Positions 1-7,253 of a stretch of 64,000 nt of DNA are shown here, in pieces. This DNA comes from JAMXLO01 sp963832895 (GTDB lineage Bacteria > Pseudomonadota > Alphaproteobacteria > Acetobacterales > Acetobacteraceae). Location of the stretch: the NCBI GenBank assembly GCA_963832895.1, contig CAWHVQ010000010.1, forward strand, positions 1 through 64,000, given 5' to 3'. Numbering within the stretch: position 1 is the first letter of the stretch; every line of letters begins with the position of its first letter. The notes under the pieces were generated by a model. That model was not told where the DNA came from. It worked only from the letters and a program-made list of their open reading frames with translations, and searched no databases. The position numbers were made by a program, and so were the translations under genes.

Positions 1-64
1 TGTTCCTGACGTGTGCGGACACGATCTCAGTCGCCAATCCAAGCAGTTCTGGGTGTTCTGCCAT
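1..64 (-). CDS. MucR/Ros-family transcriptional regulator, N-terminal fragment
   Basis: Partial gene cut by the left edge of the window. The ATG is at 62-64 on the minus strand, preceded by a strong GGAGGA ribosome binding site about 5 bases upstream. The 21 visible residues begin MAEHPELLGLATEIVSAHVR, which matches the conserved N-terminus of MucR/Ros zinc-finger regulators (a Leu-x-x-x-Thr-x-Ile-Val-Ser-Ala-x-Val pattern). The Cys2His2 zinc finger lies outside the window, so DNA binding cannot be checked. In alphaproteobacteria these proteins control surface polysaccharide, motility, cell-cycle and mobile-element genes. Its position next to a decayed accessory region would fit a copy carried on a mobile island, which is an inference. 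Confidence 0.75.
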   Translation of the reverse strand, partial: MAEHPELLGLATEIVSAHVRN

Positions 65-183
65 AGGTTCCTCCGATATCGTCTCATCAGACTTTAAGGT
101 TAGAGAGAGTGGCAATTCAGGCCGAGTGTCAGGCCGTCGATGCTATGCTAGTCATCCCATATTGCGTCCGATGGGAGACCTAC

Positions 184-430
184 ATGACCGACGCCAGACC
201 ATTTACCGTCGTCTGCGTCGCGGATAACATCACGCTCAACGGTACGGGTCGATCCGGTCGAGAATACCTTTGTGGCCTTCGTCATGGTGGAAAATGTATC
301 GGAGGCGATGGCGGCCGGACAGGTTCAGGCCGCCGAGAGTGGCTTGAGTACCAACGAGCCAATAGACTGGGCGGTGGTGCTGCTGGCCGAAGGACACCAT
401 CGCAACGTTAATGATGACCACCCGGACTGA
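184..430 (+). pseudogene. Small unknown gene, frame-broken
   Basis: Not recognised. An ATG at 184 has a GGAG ribosome binding site seven bases upstream and opens with MTDARPFTVVCVADNITLNG. After a GGG run at 246-248 the coding signal moves to the next frame, reading VDPVENTFVAFVMVENV and continuing to a TGA at 428-430. Removing one G restores an uninterrupted protein of about 81 residues. No domain is recognised. It sits in a run of small genes that are mostly broken, just divergent from the mucR-like start. Either it is decaying or the extra G is a sequencing indel. Confidence 0.45.
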
Positions 431-728
431 GCACTCCACCGGAAGAACCACGGTAGGAGCCGACCTATTCGCCAAGTGGACAGTATGCTACGCTCACGCG
501 GGTTCAAAATCGAGAGCGAAGACCATGAAACGCATGACCTTCATCGCTGGCGGTTTCGCGCGCTTCCCGAAGGCTCACGGCAAATCTAATGATCAGTGCG
601 AGCTTACGCCAGAGGAAATCCAGCAAATCCGCACTATGTCCGCTAGCAGTGAACCGGTGTTCACGTCAGCCAAACGCTGGCCCACAATGAGCGAGCTGGT
701 GGCGAAGATCAACCGTAAGTCGTCATAA
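411..728 (+). CDS. Hypothetical small protein (C-terminal half most convincing)
   Basis: Not recognised. The reading frame ends at TAA 726-728. Its last 40 residues look like ordinary coding sequence (LTPEEIQQIRTMSASSEPVF and a Lys/Arg-rich tail). The true start is uncertain: in-frame ATGs occur at 411, 414, 529 and 538. A different frame from ATG 485 to about 593 also looks coding-like, so this may be two overlapping remnants or one gene with an indel. It belongs to the accessory stretch left of the chemotaxis operon. No function is proposed. Confidence 0.35.
   Translation: MMTTRTEHSTGRTTVGADLFAKWTVCYAHAGSKSRAKTMKRMTFIAGGFARFPKAHGKSNDQCELTPEEIQQIRTMSASSEPVFTSAKRWPTMSELVAKINRKSS
448..462 (+). 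repeat. 15-bp recurring box, copy 1
   Basis: CCACGGTAGGAGCCG. It differs by one base from copy 2 and lies 17 bases after the stop codon of the 184-430 gene. The GGAG core resembles a ribosome binding site. Confidence 0.5.
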
Positions 729-752
729 CAAGGTCGTTCGTTGACAATTCCG

Positions 753-767
753 CCACGGTGGGAGCCG
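753..767 (+). repeat. 15-bp recurring box, copy 2
   Basis: CCACGGTGGGAGCCG, located 24 bases after the stop of the 411-728 frame and next to the end of the converging minus-strand remnant at 769-976. Confidence 0.5.
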
Positions 768-768
768 G

Positions 769-976
769 TTATTCCGGCAACGCATCCCGCTCTGCTTTGA
801 CCTGCTCGATTACTTTTTTTCGCACTGTATCGCGCGGTGCGACATCATTACGCTTGCTGCAAGTCGCTGATACGCTTATTCAACATGCGACGTTGATAAG
901 CCACGTAATTTGGTGCTCTCACCTTCTTCTAACTTTCCCTTCTTCGAATTATGTCTATCAGTTCACGCATGCGCAT
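769..976 (-). pseudogene. Small basic protein remnant, minus strand
   Basis: Not recognised. Read on the minus strand from an ATG at 974-976 it gives MRMRELIDIIRRRES. An in-frame TAG follows, then KKVRAPNYVAYQRRMLNKRI in the same frame. A one-base shift near an out-of-frame TAA follows, then a charged tail ending in KAERDALPE at the TAA 769-771. Joined, this is about 68 residues, very basic and predicted helical. It carries one nonsense codon and one extra base, so it is called a remnant. The codon pattern is the only evidence that it was once coding. Confidence 0.35.
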
Positions 977-1147
977 CCGGGTAGTCCTGTCGCTATCATC
1001 GCGACGTATTTAGACGATGCAAACCCCGCCGGCCTCGCACTGACGGGGCAGAGCGCGCCTACAGAACCGCGCGCTTAGCCAAATCGCTGTAGGTAGTCGG
1101 CTCTGTGCGTCGCCTGCGGCGATGCTATACCCATCGTTCACTGACTG

Positions 1148-1162
1148 TCACGGTGGGAGCCG
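1148..1162 (+). repeat. 15-bp recurring box, copy 3
   Basis: TCACGGTGGGAGCCG. It sits five bases upstream of the TTG (1167) that starts the broken membrane protein, so in this copy the GGGAG core is placed as a Shine-Dalgarno sequence. Confidence 0.5.
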
Positions 1163-1166
1163 AGGG

Positions 1167-1613
1167 TTGGATAACTGGCTGTGGGGTCTCTCGCTGATCG
1201 CGTTGACGTTGGCAATCCACGCGACCGGTGTGGCGTTCATGGTCTCCGCGCTGCATCGTCTTCGGCTTCGGCTAGCAGGGCGGCGTTTCCGCTTCGCGCT
1301 TGCTTCGTGATCGTCATCGCCGCTATCACGGTTATGGGACTGATGCTGGCTACCTTGCACGCGACAGAGGCGGCGATCTGGGCGGCAGCATACGTGTGGC
1401 TTGGCGCACTCGGGTCGCCGGAAGCTGCGATCCTCTACTCGGTCAATTCGATGGCCACGCGCAGGCACTTCGGGGGTCACGCTCGCACCCCACTGGCAGA
1501 TGCTGGGCGCCCTAGAGGCCGCCGATGGTATGCTGTTGTTCGGCATCAGCACGGCCTTCATCTTCACTGTTATGCAGTTATACTTTCGGGACCTTAAATT
1601 CATGGGAGATTGA
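1167..1613 (+). pseudogene. Broken multi-pass membrane protein, ion-channel-like
   Basis: Three consecutive pieces in shifting frames make one protein of about 148 residues. From TTG 1167 it reads MDNWLWGLSLIALTLAIHAT as a hydrophobic helix. A one-base loss near 1300 leads into VIVIAAITVMGLMLATLHAT and a second and third helix. An extra A at 1463 then leads into GVTLAPHWQMLGALEAADGM and a final helix ending at TGA 1611-1613. The pattern (helices followed by a SLxxM-like turn and a conserved LAPHWQMLGALEA block) resembles small bacterial two-TM ion-channel-type proteins, a family match made from memory. Two compensating frameshifts make it a pseudogene unless they are sequencing errors. Confidence 0.6.
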
Positions 1614-1616
1614 TCG

Positions 1617-1631
1617 CCACGACGGGAGCCG
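1617..1631 (+). repeat. 15-bp recurring box, copy 4
   Basis: CCACGACGGGAGCCG, three bases after the stop codon of the membrane pseudogene. It matches copy 2 at 13 of 15 positions. Confidence 0.45.
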
Positions 1632-1924
1632 GAGCAACCGGCTGTCCCTCTGCCGACCTCGGAGGAACTAAAGGCGATGCCCGATCCGGCTGCCGACATC
1701 AGCGACGAAGAATTGTAGGCCATTCTCGAAGCGGACGCCGCACGGTTGGCTGCATCCTGGCGGTCAGGAGGCGTATGAGGCCGGTCAGTCCTTCGCCAGC
1801 GTCCGGAATAAACGCTGCCGCGCGTTGGCATGGCATAGGGCACACCCTGGACGATTTCCGCGTAGTGCTTTTTCCTCGGGGCTTGGCGGTCAACGGCCAT
1901 TCGAGGAGATGGGTGGTATAGGTT
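1627..1924 (+). pseudogene. Small unknown gene remnant
   Basis: Not recognised. A coding-like frame reads EPEQPAVPLPTSEELKAMPD, then an acidic DISDEEL, and hits TAG near 1717. The same frame resumes with AILEADAARLAASWRSG. An extra G at 1770-1771 then moves the signal into a frame reading AYEAGQSFASVRNKRCRALA and ending at a TGA at 1922-1924. The protein would have an acidic N-terminus and an Arg-rich C-terminus. One stop codon and one frame change separate the pieces. Confidence 0.3.
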
Positions 1925-2171
1925 GACTGCTGGGTGTCAGATCATAATTTGCCTTCCGTGAAGGTCGAAATCATCAGGTGCGCGCGTTGCCCTGCTCGAA
2001 GTCGGGACGGCAAGGCATTCGCGGTCGCGGCTACCATGCTCACCGGAATCCCGAGGTCGAGGCGCAGTACGTAGGTTTCGACGCAAGAGGCTGCCCAGCG
2101 TTCTGCGCGCCATCATCCGCGACCTGCGTAAAGACCATCCCGGCATCGGTCGCGTCCGCATCCCATCGACT

Positions 2172-2396
2172 TTGGGTGGCTCACCGGGGGATTTCGGTGC
2201 GCGGCCAAATGTTTTGGAGAAGATGCGAACGTTCCTCGCAGGGGTTGCGTCCAACGACTACAAGATCATCGCGTTCGATGGTGGTAAGGATGACGCCGAG
2301 GCCAACGGCTACTGCGCCATATTGATGACGAGCAGCTTCGACTGTCGTGCGCACCTTGATGCGCATGGAATGCACGAGGTGGTTGTCGAGGCGTGA
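2172..2396 (+). CDS. Hypothetical protein (frame open further upstream)
   Basis: Not recognised. The frame ends at TGA 2394-2396 with a plausible soluble sequence (FLAGVASNDYKIIAFDGGKD, then DAHGMHEVVVEA). The frame stays open upstream to at least 2040 with further coding-like sequence rich in Arg and Lys (LRAIIRDLRKDHPGIGRVRI), so the real start is probably earlier, and TTG 2172 is only the first nominal start. A different frame ending at TAG near 2088 may hold the N-terminal part, which would make this one more broken gene. Confidence 0.35.
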   Translation: MGGSPGDFGARPNVLEKMRTFLAGVASNDYKIIAFDGGKDDAEANGYCAILMTSSFDCRAHLDAHGMHEVVVEA

Positions 2397-2460
2397 TGCG
2401 CGTAATGCTCATTGATGTCCGGTGCGGCGCGGGATGGCCCAGTCCGACGCCCAGCGAACG

Positions 2461-2655
2461 TCACTTTGGCTCGTTCGCGTCCTCCGGTTGCCGCTTATCG
2501 AGAGCTTCGACGATCGGGCTGTTCTCCGCCAGAATCTCGTAATGCCGGGCCATTTCCAGAATGGCCCGCCGCGTATCCAACTCGTTCATTTGTTCGGCGA
2601 TTTTCCTCGCCCGTTCTGCACGGTTCGACCAGAACTTCGCACTGCGAACCGACAT
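2461..2655 (-). CDS. Small conserved hypothetical helical protein
   Basis: An intact 64-residue protein starting MSVRSAKFWSNRAERARKIA. It is almost entirely charged helix, with an AEQMN...RRAILEMARHYEILAE pattern. Short proteins of this style (Arg-Ala-Glu-Glu helix, then EQM-x-D-x-x-x-R-x-x-x-L-x-x-A-x-x-Y) are common in Rhizobiales and Rhodospirillales genomes and have no assigned function. It is the only fully intact reading frame in the accessory stretch that resembles a known type. There is nothing in the context to suggest a role. Confidence 0.6.
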   Translation of the reverse strand: MSVRSAKFWSNRAERARKIAEQMNELDTRRAILEMARHYEILAENSPIVEALDKRQPEDANEPK

Positions 2656-2925
2656 AGGCCCACCTTTACGCTGAATGCGTGAGGACCAATCGTGCCGTGA
2701 CGTAGCAATCGGAGCCTGCCCGACGCAACGAGAACGTTACGTGCTAGGCAAGAATGGCTAGCGCAACGGAAACCATCGTCCGAACAGCGCCAGGATCGCC
2801 GATGAGAGCCTGTGACTGTGCCCCATCACGATCCCGTGATGGGATAAGCCGGGGAACGGTCTTCCCCACATAGTCCCCGGCGTCTCGGGGCCGCTCAGCC
2901 GTTGGCCCGTTTTGTGGTGTAGCCC
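2656..2925. other. Non-coding junction with hairpins next to truncated cheA
   Basis: No supported gene. It contains two good inverted repeats: CCCATCACG/CGTGATGGG with a four-base spacer (about 2822-2844), and CCGGGGA/TCCCCGG (about 2851-2881). The cheA reading frame begins to match its family only at about 2926, so this segment holds the breakpoint between foreign or decayed DNA and the chemotaxis operon. Confidence 0.5.
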
Positions 2926-4328
2926 GATCGTACTTCGAAAAGATCGGTGGCACCATCGATCTGAAAAGCGTGGCGGGCGCCGGCACCACCTTCACAATCA
3001 AGATCCCGCTGACCCTGGCAATCGTCTCCGCGCTGATCGTCGAGGCCGGTGGCGAACGCTTCGCGATCCCGCAGCTCAGCGTCGTCGAGCTGGTCCGCGC
3101 GCGGAAGGAGGACAGCCATGACCACAACGAGGGCGGATCGGAATCGGTTATCGAGCGAATCAACGACACGCCGGTGCTGCGTCTGCGTGACCGACTGCTG
3201 CCACTGGTCAACCTCAACGACCTGTTGGCGCTGGGACAATCCCACAACGATGACACCGGCGCCTACATCGTGGTGGCCCAGGTGGGCGCCAATAGCCTTG
3301 GCATCATCGTGGACCGCGTGTTCGACACTGAGGAAATCGTGGTGAAGCCGGTGGCGCCGATCCTCCGCCACGTCACGATGTTCAGCGGCAATACAATCCT
3401 GGGCGATGGCTCGGTGATCATGATCCTCGATCCGAACGGCATTTCGCGTGGCACCGGCATCGGCGCCGGCGGCGACAGCAAGGCGATGTCGTCCAGTGCG
3501 ATCGATACCATGCGAACCATCGACCGCACCGCAATGCTGTTGTTCCGTGCAGGTAGCGAGCAGAAACTGGCAGTACCGCTGGGCCTGGTCGCGCGGCTGG
3601 AGGATATTCCGCGCGACAAGATAGAAATCTCGTGCGGTTCACCGGTCACGCAATACCGGGGCAAGCTGATGCCGCTGGTGGCGCTGTCGGACAACCTCGA
3701 TACCGAGAAGCCGCGGCAATCCGTTCTCGTCTTCAACGACGGCGACCGCAGCATGGGCCTGATGGTCGACGAAATCGTCGATGTGGTGGAGGACCGGCTG
3801 AACATCGAGCTGTCAGGCGCGCGACCAGGAATGCTGGGCACCGCGGTGATTGCCGGCCATGCCACCGACGTGATCGACACCGGCTACTGGTTGACGCAGG
3901 CATGGCAGGACTGGTTCCACGGAGCGGCACAATCGGCAAACCACGATATGGCACGCCGTGTCCTGGTGGTGGAGGACAGTGACTTCTTTCGTCAGTTGGT
4001 GACGCCGATCCTCGGCGCGGCGGGGTACCGCGTCACCGCCGCGTCAAGTGCGGCCGAGGCGTTGCGCCTGCGCGAAGGGGGGGCGGTGTTCGACGCGATC
4101 GTATCGGACATCGCGATGCCTGACATGGACGGGCTCGACTTCGCGCGCGCGGTGCGCGCCAGCGGTCCTTGGGCGAGATTGCCGATGATTGCGCTGTCGG
4201 CGTGCACTGAGCCGTCTGACATCGAGGCCGGACGCGACGCTGGGTTCACCGATTACGTCGCGAAGTTCCAGCGTGAGGCGCTGATCGCCAGCCTGCACCA
4301 GTGTCTGGCGGAACCGATCGAGGCGTGA
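2926..4328 (+). pseudogene. cheA: Chemotaxis histidine kinase CheA, 5'-truncated, with C-terminal receiver domain
   Basis: The frame starts inside the kinase ATPase domain: EKIGGTIDLKSVAGAGTTFT is the last (G2-like) ATP-lid block. Two CheW-like coupling domains follow: one from LIVEAGGERFAIPQLSVVEL, another around AMLLFRAGSEQKLAVPLGL. A response-regulator receiver follows, with VVEDSD, phospho-acceptor Asp in VSDIAMPDMDG and Lys in DYVAKF. The His-containing P1 domain, dimerisation domain and most of the ATP-binding domain are absent, so it cannot be a kinase as it stands. A GTG at 2970 (GTGGCGGGC) is the first nominal start in the remaining frame. It heads the cheWYBR operon. CheA-receiver hybrids are usual in alphaproteobacteria. 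Confidence 0.85.
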
Positions 4329-4338
4329 CGATGCGCCC

Positions 4339-4375
4339 ACTTCTCCTTCTCCCGCCCGCGAGGGGAGGGGGAAGA
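4339..4375. repeat. GC-rich intergenic palindromic element, copy 1
   Basis: A pyrimidine block followed by CCCGCGAGGGGAGGGG, between cheA and cheW. Similar CCTCCC-GCRAGG-GAGGGG elements occur near 11262, 26918, 33115 and 58611, always between genes. Confidence 0.55.
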
Positions 4376-4397
4376 AACTCTCGACAGGACAATCAAT

Positions 4398-4874
4398 ATG
4401 GGCACCGACCTCATCGAACGAACCGACGTAGCGATTGACGAGGAAGAGCGCGTATTCGTCACGCTGACTGTCGCCGAGCAACTCTGTGGCGTACCCGTGC
4501 TGGGGGTGCGCGACATTCTCGGCGAACACGCGATCACGCGCATACCACTCGCGCCGACGGAGATTGCCGGCAGCCTCAACCTGCGCGGCCGGATCGTCAC
4601 CGCGATCGACCTGCGCCGACGCCTGCGCTTGCCGCCAGCGCCCGCCGACCAGCCACGCATGTCCGTGGTCGCCGAGCAGGCGGGTGAACTCTACGCGCTG
4701 CTGGTCGATCAGGTGTCCGAGGTGATGAGCCTCAAGGCCAATGCGTTCGAGCGCAACCCGCCGACCTTGCCGCCCGCCTGGGCGCAGTTCAGCAGCGGCA
4801 TCTATCGGCTGGAGGGTCGGCTGCTGGTTGTGCTCGACGTGGCCAAGCTGCTGGCCCTGACCGAAGCTGCCTGA
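4398..4874 (+). CDS. cheW: Chemotaxis coupling protein CheW
   Basis: This 158-residue protein is a single CheW domain. It joins chemoreceptors to CheA in the signalling array at the inner membrane. The domain runs from about residue 18 (VFVTLTVAEQLCGVPVLGVR) through LNLRGRIVTAIDLRRRL, the hallmark Asn-x-Arg-Gly-x-Ile/Val-x-Pro/Ala-x-x-Asp-Leu motif, to the IYRLEGRLLVVLDVAKLL end strand. Start ATG 4398 follows a 69-base gap holding a GC-rich repeat. It is 11 bases upstream of cheY, in the same operon as cheA', cheB and cheR. Length and motifs are normal for the family. Confidence 0.92.
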   Translation: MGTDLIERTDVAIDEEERVFVTLTVAEQLCGVPVLGVRDILGEHAITRIPLAPTEIAGSLNLRGRIVTAIDLRRRLRLPPAPADQPRMSVVAEQAGELYALLVDQVSEVMSLKANAFERNPPTLPPAWAQFSSGIYRLEGRLLVVLDVAKLLALTEAA

Positions 4875-4885
4875 GGCACGGCGCG

Positions 4886-5254
4886 ATGTCGCGTGTCTGC
4901 CTCGTGGTGGATGACAGCCGCGTTGTGCGCAAGGTCGCGCGGCGCATCCTTGAAGCGCACGGCTTCGACGTAGCCGAAGCCGGCGATGGCCAGCAGGCGC
5001 TGGATGCATGCCGCGCAAGCATGCCGGACTGCGTGCTGCTCGATTGGAACATGCCGGTGATGAACGGCCTCGAGTTTCTGCGGCAGCTGCGCGCCGAATA
5101 CGGGCCGGACAAGCCGCCCGTCGTGTTCTGCACCACCGAGACGGAGATGTCGGCGATCGAGCTCGCGATCACCAACGGCGCGCAGGAATACATCATGAAG
5201 CCGTTCGACGAGGAAATACTCGTCGGCAAGTTCGAGCAGGTCGGGCTGCTGTGA
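4886..5254 (+). CDS. cheY: Chemotaxis response regulator CheY
   Basis: A 122-residue stand-alone receiver domain. The acidic pair is in LVVDDSR (Asp9, Asp10), the phospho-acceptor Asp in LLDWNMP (about residue 52), the conserved Thr in FCTTETE and the Lys in IMKPF. When phosphorylated by CheA such proteins bind the flagellar switch or act as phosphate sinks. The GTGA overlap with cheB shows translational coupling. With cheA truncated upstream, its normal phosphodonor may be missing unless another cheA exists elsewhere. Confidence 0.93.
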   Translation: MSRVCLVVDDSRVVRKVARRILEAHGFDVAEAGDGQQALDACRASMPDCVLLDWNMPVMNGLEFLRQLRAEYGPDKPPVVFCTTETEMSAIELAITNGAQEYIMKPFDEEILVGKFEQVGLL

Positions 5255-6333
5255 TCTCACCTGGCCGCACGGCGATTGTGGCGAACGCGGCTGCGGCCGT
5301 GCGTGTCATGGTGTGCGACGATTCGGCGGTGATCCGGGGTGCCGTCGCGCGGATGCTGGAGGCGGAGCCGTCGGTGCAGGTGGTCGCGCGCGTGGCCAAC
5401 GGACAGTTGGCACTGGACGAGCTGAAGCGCACGCAGGTGGATGTGCTTGTCCTCGATATCGAGATGCCGGTGATGGACGGCATGACGGCGCTGCCGCTGT
5501 TGCTGCGCGCCGACCCGGGTCTCAAGGTCATCATGGCCTCGACGTTGACCACGCGGGGTGCCGATATCGCATTGCGCGCGCTGCGGCTCGGTGCGGCGGA
5601 CTACCTGCCGAAGCCCTCCGCAGTGGCGGGCGACGAGACGTTCCGCCGCGAACTTATTGAAAAGGTCAGGGGCCTGGGCCGCATGCGGCGGCGCCTTGCC
5701 CAGCCGGTGCGCGAAACCGTCGCGCTGCGTCTGCGGCCGGCCTCGATCGCGCCGCCGCGGCTACTCGCCGTCGGCAGCTCCACCGGCGGGCCCCAGGCGC
5801 TGTTCACCCTGGTGCAGGGGCTGGGCCGGAAGCTCAATGTGCCGGTCGTTCTCACGCAGCATATGCCTGCGACGTTCATGCCTATCCTGGCTGAGCACCT
5901 TAGCAAGTTGGGCGGGATGCCGTGCGCCGAAGCGAAGGACGGCGACGTGCTGGCCACCGGTCGCATCTATCTTGCGCCTGGCGACCGGCATCTGCTGATT
6001 GATACCGGTCGCAGCGGTCTGCTGGCGCGTCTCAGCGCCGATCCGCCGGAGAACTTCTGTCGTCCCGCGGTCGATCCCATGCTGCGCAGCGCCGCCGCGG
6101 CGTGCGATGGCCGCGTGCTGGTCGCGATGCTCACCGGCATGGGCCAGGACGGGCTGATCGGGACACGCCGCGTTATCGATGCCGGCGGGTGCGCGGTGGC
6201 ACAGGACGAGGCGACCAGCGTGGTGTGGGGCATGCCGGGAGCGGTCGCACAGGCCGGGTTGTGTCACGCAGTACTGCCGCTGCCGCGCATCGCGCCGAAG
6301 CTGCTCGAGATGCTGCGGATGACGCGCGCATGA
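5251..6333 (+). CDS. cheB: Protein-glutamate methylesterase CheB
   Basis: About 360 residues, starting at GTG 5251, which overlaps the cheY stop (GTGA). Receiver domain: Asp23 and Asp24 in VCDDSAV, phospho-acceptor Asp69 in LVLDIEMP, Lys in YLPKPS. The C-terminal methylesterase domain has its catalytic Ser at about 177 (GSSTGGP), His in LTQHMPATFM and Asp in LTGMGQDG. It removes methyl groups from chemoreceptor glutamates to reset adaptation. The frame is open further upstream inside cheY, but that extension has no family similarity, which supports the GTG. It is coupled to cheR by an ATGA overlap. Confidence 0.93.
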   Translation: MISPGRTAIVANAAAAVRVMVCDDSAVIRGAVARMLEAEPSVQVVARVANGQLALDELKRTQVDVLVLDIEMPVMDGMTALPLLLRADPGLKVIMASTLTTRGADIALRALRLGAADYLPKPSAVAGDETFRRELIEKVRGLGRMRRRLAQPVRETVALRLRPASIAPPRLLAVGSSTGGPQALFTLVQGLGRKLNVPVVLTQHMPATFMPILAEHLSKLGGMPCAEAKDGDVLATGRIYLAPGDRHLLIDTGRSGLLARLSADPPENFCRPAVDPMLRSAAAACDGRVLVAMLTGMGQDGLIGTRRVIDAGGCAVAQDEATSVVWGMPGAVAQAGLCHAVLPLPRIAPKLLEMLRMTRA

Positions 6334-7196
6334 GCCAGGCGCTGTCGTCCACCGCATTTCAGACGTTCGCGACGCTGTTGAAGAACCGCTCGGGCCTGGT
6401 GATCGGTCCAGACAAGCTCTATCTGCTCGAAACGCGGCTTGCGTCCATCCTGAAGCGCGAGAAGCTGCGTGATCTGGCGGCGCTCGCCGATCGGCTGCGC
6501 GCGCCCAACGCCGAACCGCTGATCCGCCAGGTGGTCGAGGCGATGACGACCAACGAAAGCTTCTTCTTTCGAGACGACAAGCCGTTCCAGCATTTCCGTG
6601 CCCAGGCGTTGCCGCGAATGCTCGCGTCGCGTCCGGCTGGTGCGCCCCTACGCGTGTGGTCCGCGGCATCGTCGTCCGGACAGGAAGCATATTCGATCGC
6701 GATGATCATCTCCGAGTGCCGTGCCGGGATCGGTGACCGGCGGATCGAGATCATCGGCACCGACCTTGCCCACGACCAGGTTCAGCGCGCGCGCGACGGC
6801 ACGTACACGCAGTTCGAGGTGCAACGCGGCCTCCCGGTGCAGATGCTGATGCGCCACTTTCGCAAGGAGGAGAACGGCTGGCGGATCAGCGAGGCAATTC
6901 GCGGCATGGTGCAGTACCGCGAGTGGAATCTGTTGGGCGATTTGCGGCCGCTCGGGCAATTCGACGTGGTGTTCTGTCGCAACGTGCTGATCTATTTCGA
7001 TCAGCCGACCAAGGCGAAGGTGCTGGATGCCGTTGCACAGCAGATGCCGGCGGATGGGTTGTTGTATCTCGGTGGCGCGGAGACGGTGCTGGGGATCACC
7101 AGCAGGTTCGCGCCTTTGCCGGCCGAGCGCGGGGTTTATGGGGTGGTAGGAGGGAAGTTCACCACAGACACACAGAGATCAAAGAGTGTCGCATGA
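6330..7196 (+). CDS. cheR: Chemoreceptor glutamate methyltransferase CheR
   Basis: 288 residues, ATG 6330 overlapping the cheB stop by four bases. The N-terminal helical domain contains LETRLASILKRE. The SAM-binding methyltransferase domain includes MTTNESFFFRD, RVWSAASSSGQEAYSIAM, IIGTDLAHDQ and FDVVFCRNVLIYFD. It methylates receptor glutamates, opposing CheB. In the SAM motif the usual Gly-Glu-Glu appears as Gly-Gln-Glu, a mild variation. It is the last gene of the che operon. Receptor genes are not seen in this window. Confidence 0.93.
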   Translation: MSQALSSTAFQTFATLLKNRSGLVIGPDKLYLLETRLASILKREKLRDLAALADRLRAPNAEPLIRQVVEAMTTNESFFFRDDKPFQHFRAQALPRMLASRPAGAPLRVWSAASSSGQEAYSIAMIISECRAGIGDRRIEIIGTDLAHDQVQRARDGTYTQFEVQRGLPVQMLMRHFRKEENGWRISEAIRGMVQYREWNLLGDLRPLGQFDVVFCRNVLIYFDQPTKAKVLDAVAQQMPADGLLYLGGAETVLGITSRFAPLPAERGVYGVVGGKFTTDTQRSKSVA

Positions 7197-7253
7197 ACCG
7201 CTCGCCCAGGAGCGCCAGTCACGCCGACAGCTCACATGTTTCGCCGTTCTAGG

